A stretch of DNA of 64,000 nucleotides, from positions 39,443-103,442 of the forward strand of contig NZ_JARGNU010000015.1 of NCBI RefSeq assembly GCF_029212375.1. Direction: 5' to 3'. Position 1 is the first letter of the stretch. Each line of letters opens with the position of its first letter. Source of the stretch: Zhongshania sp. (GTDB taxonomy: Bacteria > Pseudomonadota > Gammaproteobacteria > Pseudomonadales > Spongiibacteraceae). Below the pieces are notes generated by a model. The model saw only the letters and a list, made by a program, of their open reading frames with translations. It did no database searches and was not told where the DNA came from. Shown here piece after piece: positions 62,632 to 64,000 of this stretch. The translations under genes were made by a program, and so were the position numbers.

Positions 62632-62979
62632 ATACGATTTTAGCTTATTTAAAAAAGTGGAGCTGTTCTCTTTAGCTGTAACATCTCTTGATTCAGTGTT
62701 TTGACTAGAAATAGACTCACCGACTTTAGAAGAAATATCGACAACAAGGACCATCATTAATGACAGCAGATCATGCGCTTGATTCGGAGTAATATTAACT
62801 TCTGATTTTGTATACCCAAGCTTTACGTCTTTATCATTGTGCCCTAGTTTTTTATTTCTATAATCCTTAATATTTGTAGCTTTATAGATTGCATCTATTT
62901 TTTTGTATTGCTTTGATATAATTAGATCTTTTTCTAATTGATATTTTTTAATCAAGTTTTGTAGTGTGTTCGGCGACAA
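62608..62979 (-). pseudogene. HEPN (AbiU2-like) gene fragment, truncated at both ends
   Basis: 123-codon AT-rich frame, unlike its GC-richer neighbours. It contains YRNKKLGHNDKDV, an R-x5-H pattern of the HEPN ribonuclease fold found in AbiU2-like abortive-infection proteins. The first residues (up to about TLQN) fall inside the IS21 left end, and the last seven (NRVAEGL) are encoded by the intron 3' end, so the native gene is cut on both sides. Family assignment is tentative. Confidence 0.55.
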
Positions 62980-64000
62980 TTAGGATGACCGGTTGACGAC
63001 AACTATCTTGGCCGGTTGGGTGTAACGTTCGGTACTTTGATTTTCCCTTGGAGAACAGCGTGCCGGGATTACATATCACCCAACGACAAGAGGAGCTGTA
63101 TATGCAGCATCGACAACGTGGTATCACCCAAGAAACCGCAGCCGCGAAGACAAATATTTCCGTTCGTTCAGGCCGTAGAATCGAGAAAGACCCAATCCAC
63201 CACCCACCTGAGCGTCACTGGCGCACCCGCGAAGATCCGCTGGAGGCCGTCTGGGCGCGTGAGCTTGTGGTGTTACTCGAACGCGAGCCGAGCCTCACTG
63301 GACTGACGCTATTGGAGTATTTGCAAGAGCACTACCCCGAGCACTACGATCAACGTGTATTGAGAACGCTACAACGACGGGTAAAGCAATGGCGAGCGCT
63401 GTGCGGCCCCGACAAAGAGGTAATGTTTCGCCAGCAAGCGGTGATCGGGCAACAAGGGTTTTCCGATTTCACCCACCCCGATGACGCGGTTACCCTTGCG
63501 GGTCAGGCCTTTCCCCACTTGCTCTATCAGTTTCGTCTTGCTTATAGCGGCTGGCGCTCAGTCACGATAGTGCAAGGCGGCGAAAGCTACGCCGCGTTAG
63601 CCTGTGGTTTACAGCGCGCACTGCAACAAGCAGGCGGCAGCCCGGTTGAGCATCGCACCGACAGCCTCAGCGCAGCACGCAATAATACCCAGAATATATG
63701 GACAGATGCGTACCGCGATTTGTGTGATCATTATCGTATGCAGCCCACCCGCAATAACCCTGGCCAGTCGCATGAAAACGGTGTTGTAGAATGCGCCAAC
63801 GGTTCGTTGAAACATCGCTTGTCACAACAATTCAAGCTGCGTGGCAATCACGATTTTGAGTGCATTGAGGCGTACCAATTCTGGATCGACAAAACTGTAG
63901 CCAAGCTCAATCAGCGGATTCGTTCTCGGTTTGCCGACGAACAAACTGCACTGAGTCCACTGCCAGATCAACCCTCTGTTGACTATCAAGTTCTGTCAGT
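62967..64000 (+). mobile_element. IS21-family insertion sequence, left part
   Basis: The left end is inferred near TGTTCGGCG (62967). Two spaced 10-bp repeats, TGACCGGTTG (62986-62995) and TGGCCGGTTG (63009-63018), 23 bp apart, are like the multiple transposase-binding repeats of IS21 ends. istA begins at 63060. The right end and istB lie beyond the window. Confidence 0.8.
63060..64000 (+). CDS. istA: IS21 family transposase IstA, N-terminal part
   Basis: At least 313 codons, open to the window end. It starts at GTG 63060 (GLHITQRQEELYMQHRQRG) with GGAG 7 bases before. An N-terminal helix-turn-helix (TQETAAAKTNISVRSGRRIEK) is followed by the integrase-type region with SDFTHPDD (first catalytic Asp area), EHRTDSLSAA and HENGVVECANGSLKHRL (Glu area), all standard for IS21 IstA. 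The reading frame is intact, so the element may be functional. Confidence 0.92.
   Translation, partial: MPGLHITQRQEELYMQHRQRGITQETAAAKTNISVRSGRRIEKDPIHHPPERHWRTREDPLEAVWARELVVLLEREPSLTGLTLLEYLQEHYPEHYDQRVLRTLQRRVKQWRALCGPDKEVMFRQQAVIGQQGFSDFTHPDDAVTLAGQAFPHLLYQFRLAYSGWRSVTIVQGGESYAALACGLQRALQQAGGSPVEHRTDSLSAARNNTQNIWTDAYRDLCDHYRMQPTRNNPGQSHENGVVECANGSLKHRLSQQFKLRGNHDFECIEAYQFWIDKTVAKLNQRIRSRFADEQTALSPLPDQPSVDYQVLS

Noticed and set aside
63016..63306. 96-codon plus-strand ORF at the start of the IS
   Set aside because: Out of frame with istA, whose conserved motifs run through the same region from GTG 63060.

Overview
The window is the replication-origin region of a gammaproteobacterial chromosome and ends in a small accessory island. 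The gene order mnmG-rsmG-parA-parB-atpIBEFHAGDC-glmU on one side and rpmH/dnaA-dnaN-recF-gyrB on the other is the classic Pseudomonas/Cellvibrionales layout. A marine Spongiibacteraceae- or Cellvibrionaceae-like organism is my inference from gene content (P450, RoxA-like di-haem cytochrome, several TonB receptors, AddAB-like nuclease); no 16S gene is present to confirm it. No rRNA, tRNA or CRISPR array was seen.

1-12 kb, all minus strand: the start of glmU, the complete F1Fo ATP synthase operon with a strong promoter ahead of atpI and a terminator after atpC, then parB, parA, rsmG and mnmG. 12.0-12.35 kb: an AT-rich stretch with at least three perfect DnaA boxes next to the mnmG promoter. 12.3-17.1 kb: a three-gene cassette (TonB receptor, periplasmic substrate-binding protein, hybrid histidine kinase) that splits the usual mnmG-mnmE neighbourhood; its receptor gene is broken by a 22-bp tandem duplication. 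17.2-21.1 kb: mnmE, yidC, yidD, rnpA, rpmH. 21.2-21.55 kb: a second DnaA-box cluster between rpmH and dnaA. Everything to its left runs leftward and dnaA-gyrB run rightward, so this is the better candidate for the working origin. 21.5-28.2 kb: dnaA, dnaN, recF, gyrB; recF contains three parS-like sites, presumably bound by the ParB encoded 16 kb away.

28.3-60.7 kb is ordinary chromosome: plsC, glyS-glyQ, djlA-like co-chaperone, SOS-regulated yebG with a consensus LexA box, a P450/di-haem cytochrome pair, a DUF347 membrane protein, an AddB/AddA-like helicase-nuclease pair, a lipoprotein, lrgAB-dsbB, acpH-gshA, a DyP peroxidase, DUF2164, a BaiN-like flavoprotein, a MipA/OmpV protein, a 4HBT thioesterase, a PepSY reductase-like protein with its TonB receptor, a GFA-family protein, a GAF-GGDEF protein with a degenerate active site, and eutBC. 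Upstream of the second TonB receptor are nested inverted repeats and a tiny Cys-x-x-Cys ORF with a very good ribosome binding site.

60.7-64 kb is an accessory patch: two decayed copies of the 3' end of one group II intron in direct orientation, a BrnT/BrnA toxin-antitoxin pair between them with its own promoter and palindromic operator, a HEPN-like gene fragment cut by the intron on one side and an IS21-family element on the other, and the start of that element's istA, which runs off the window.
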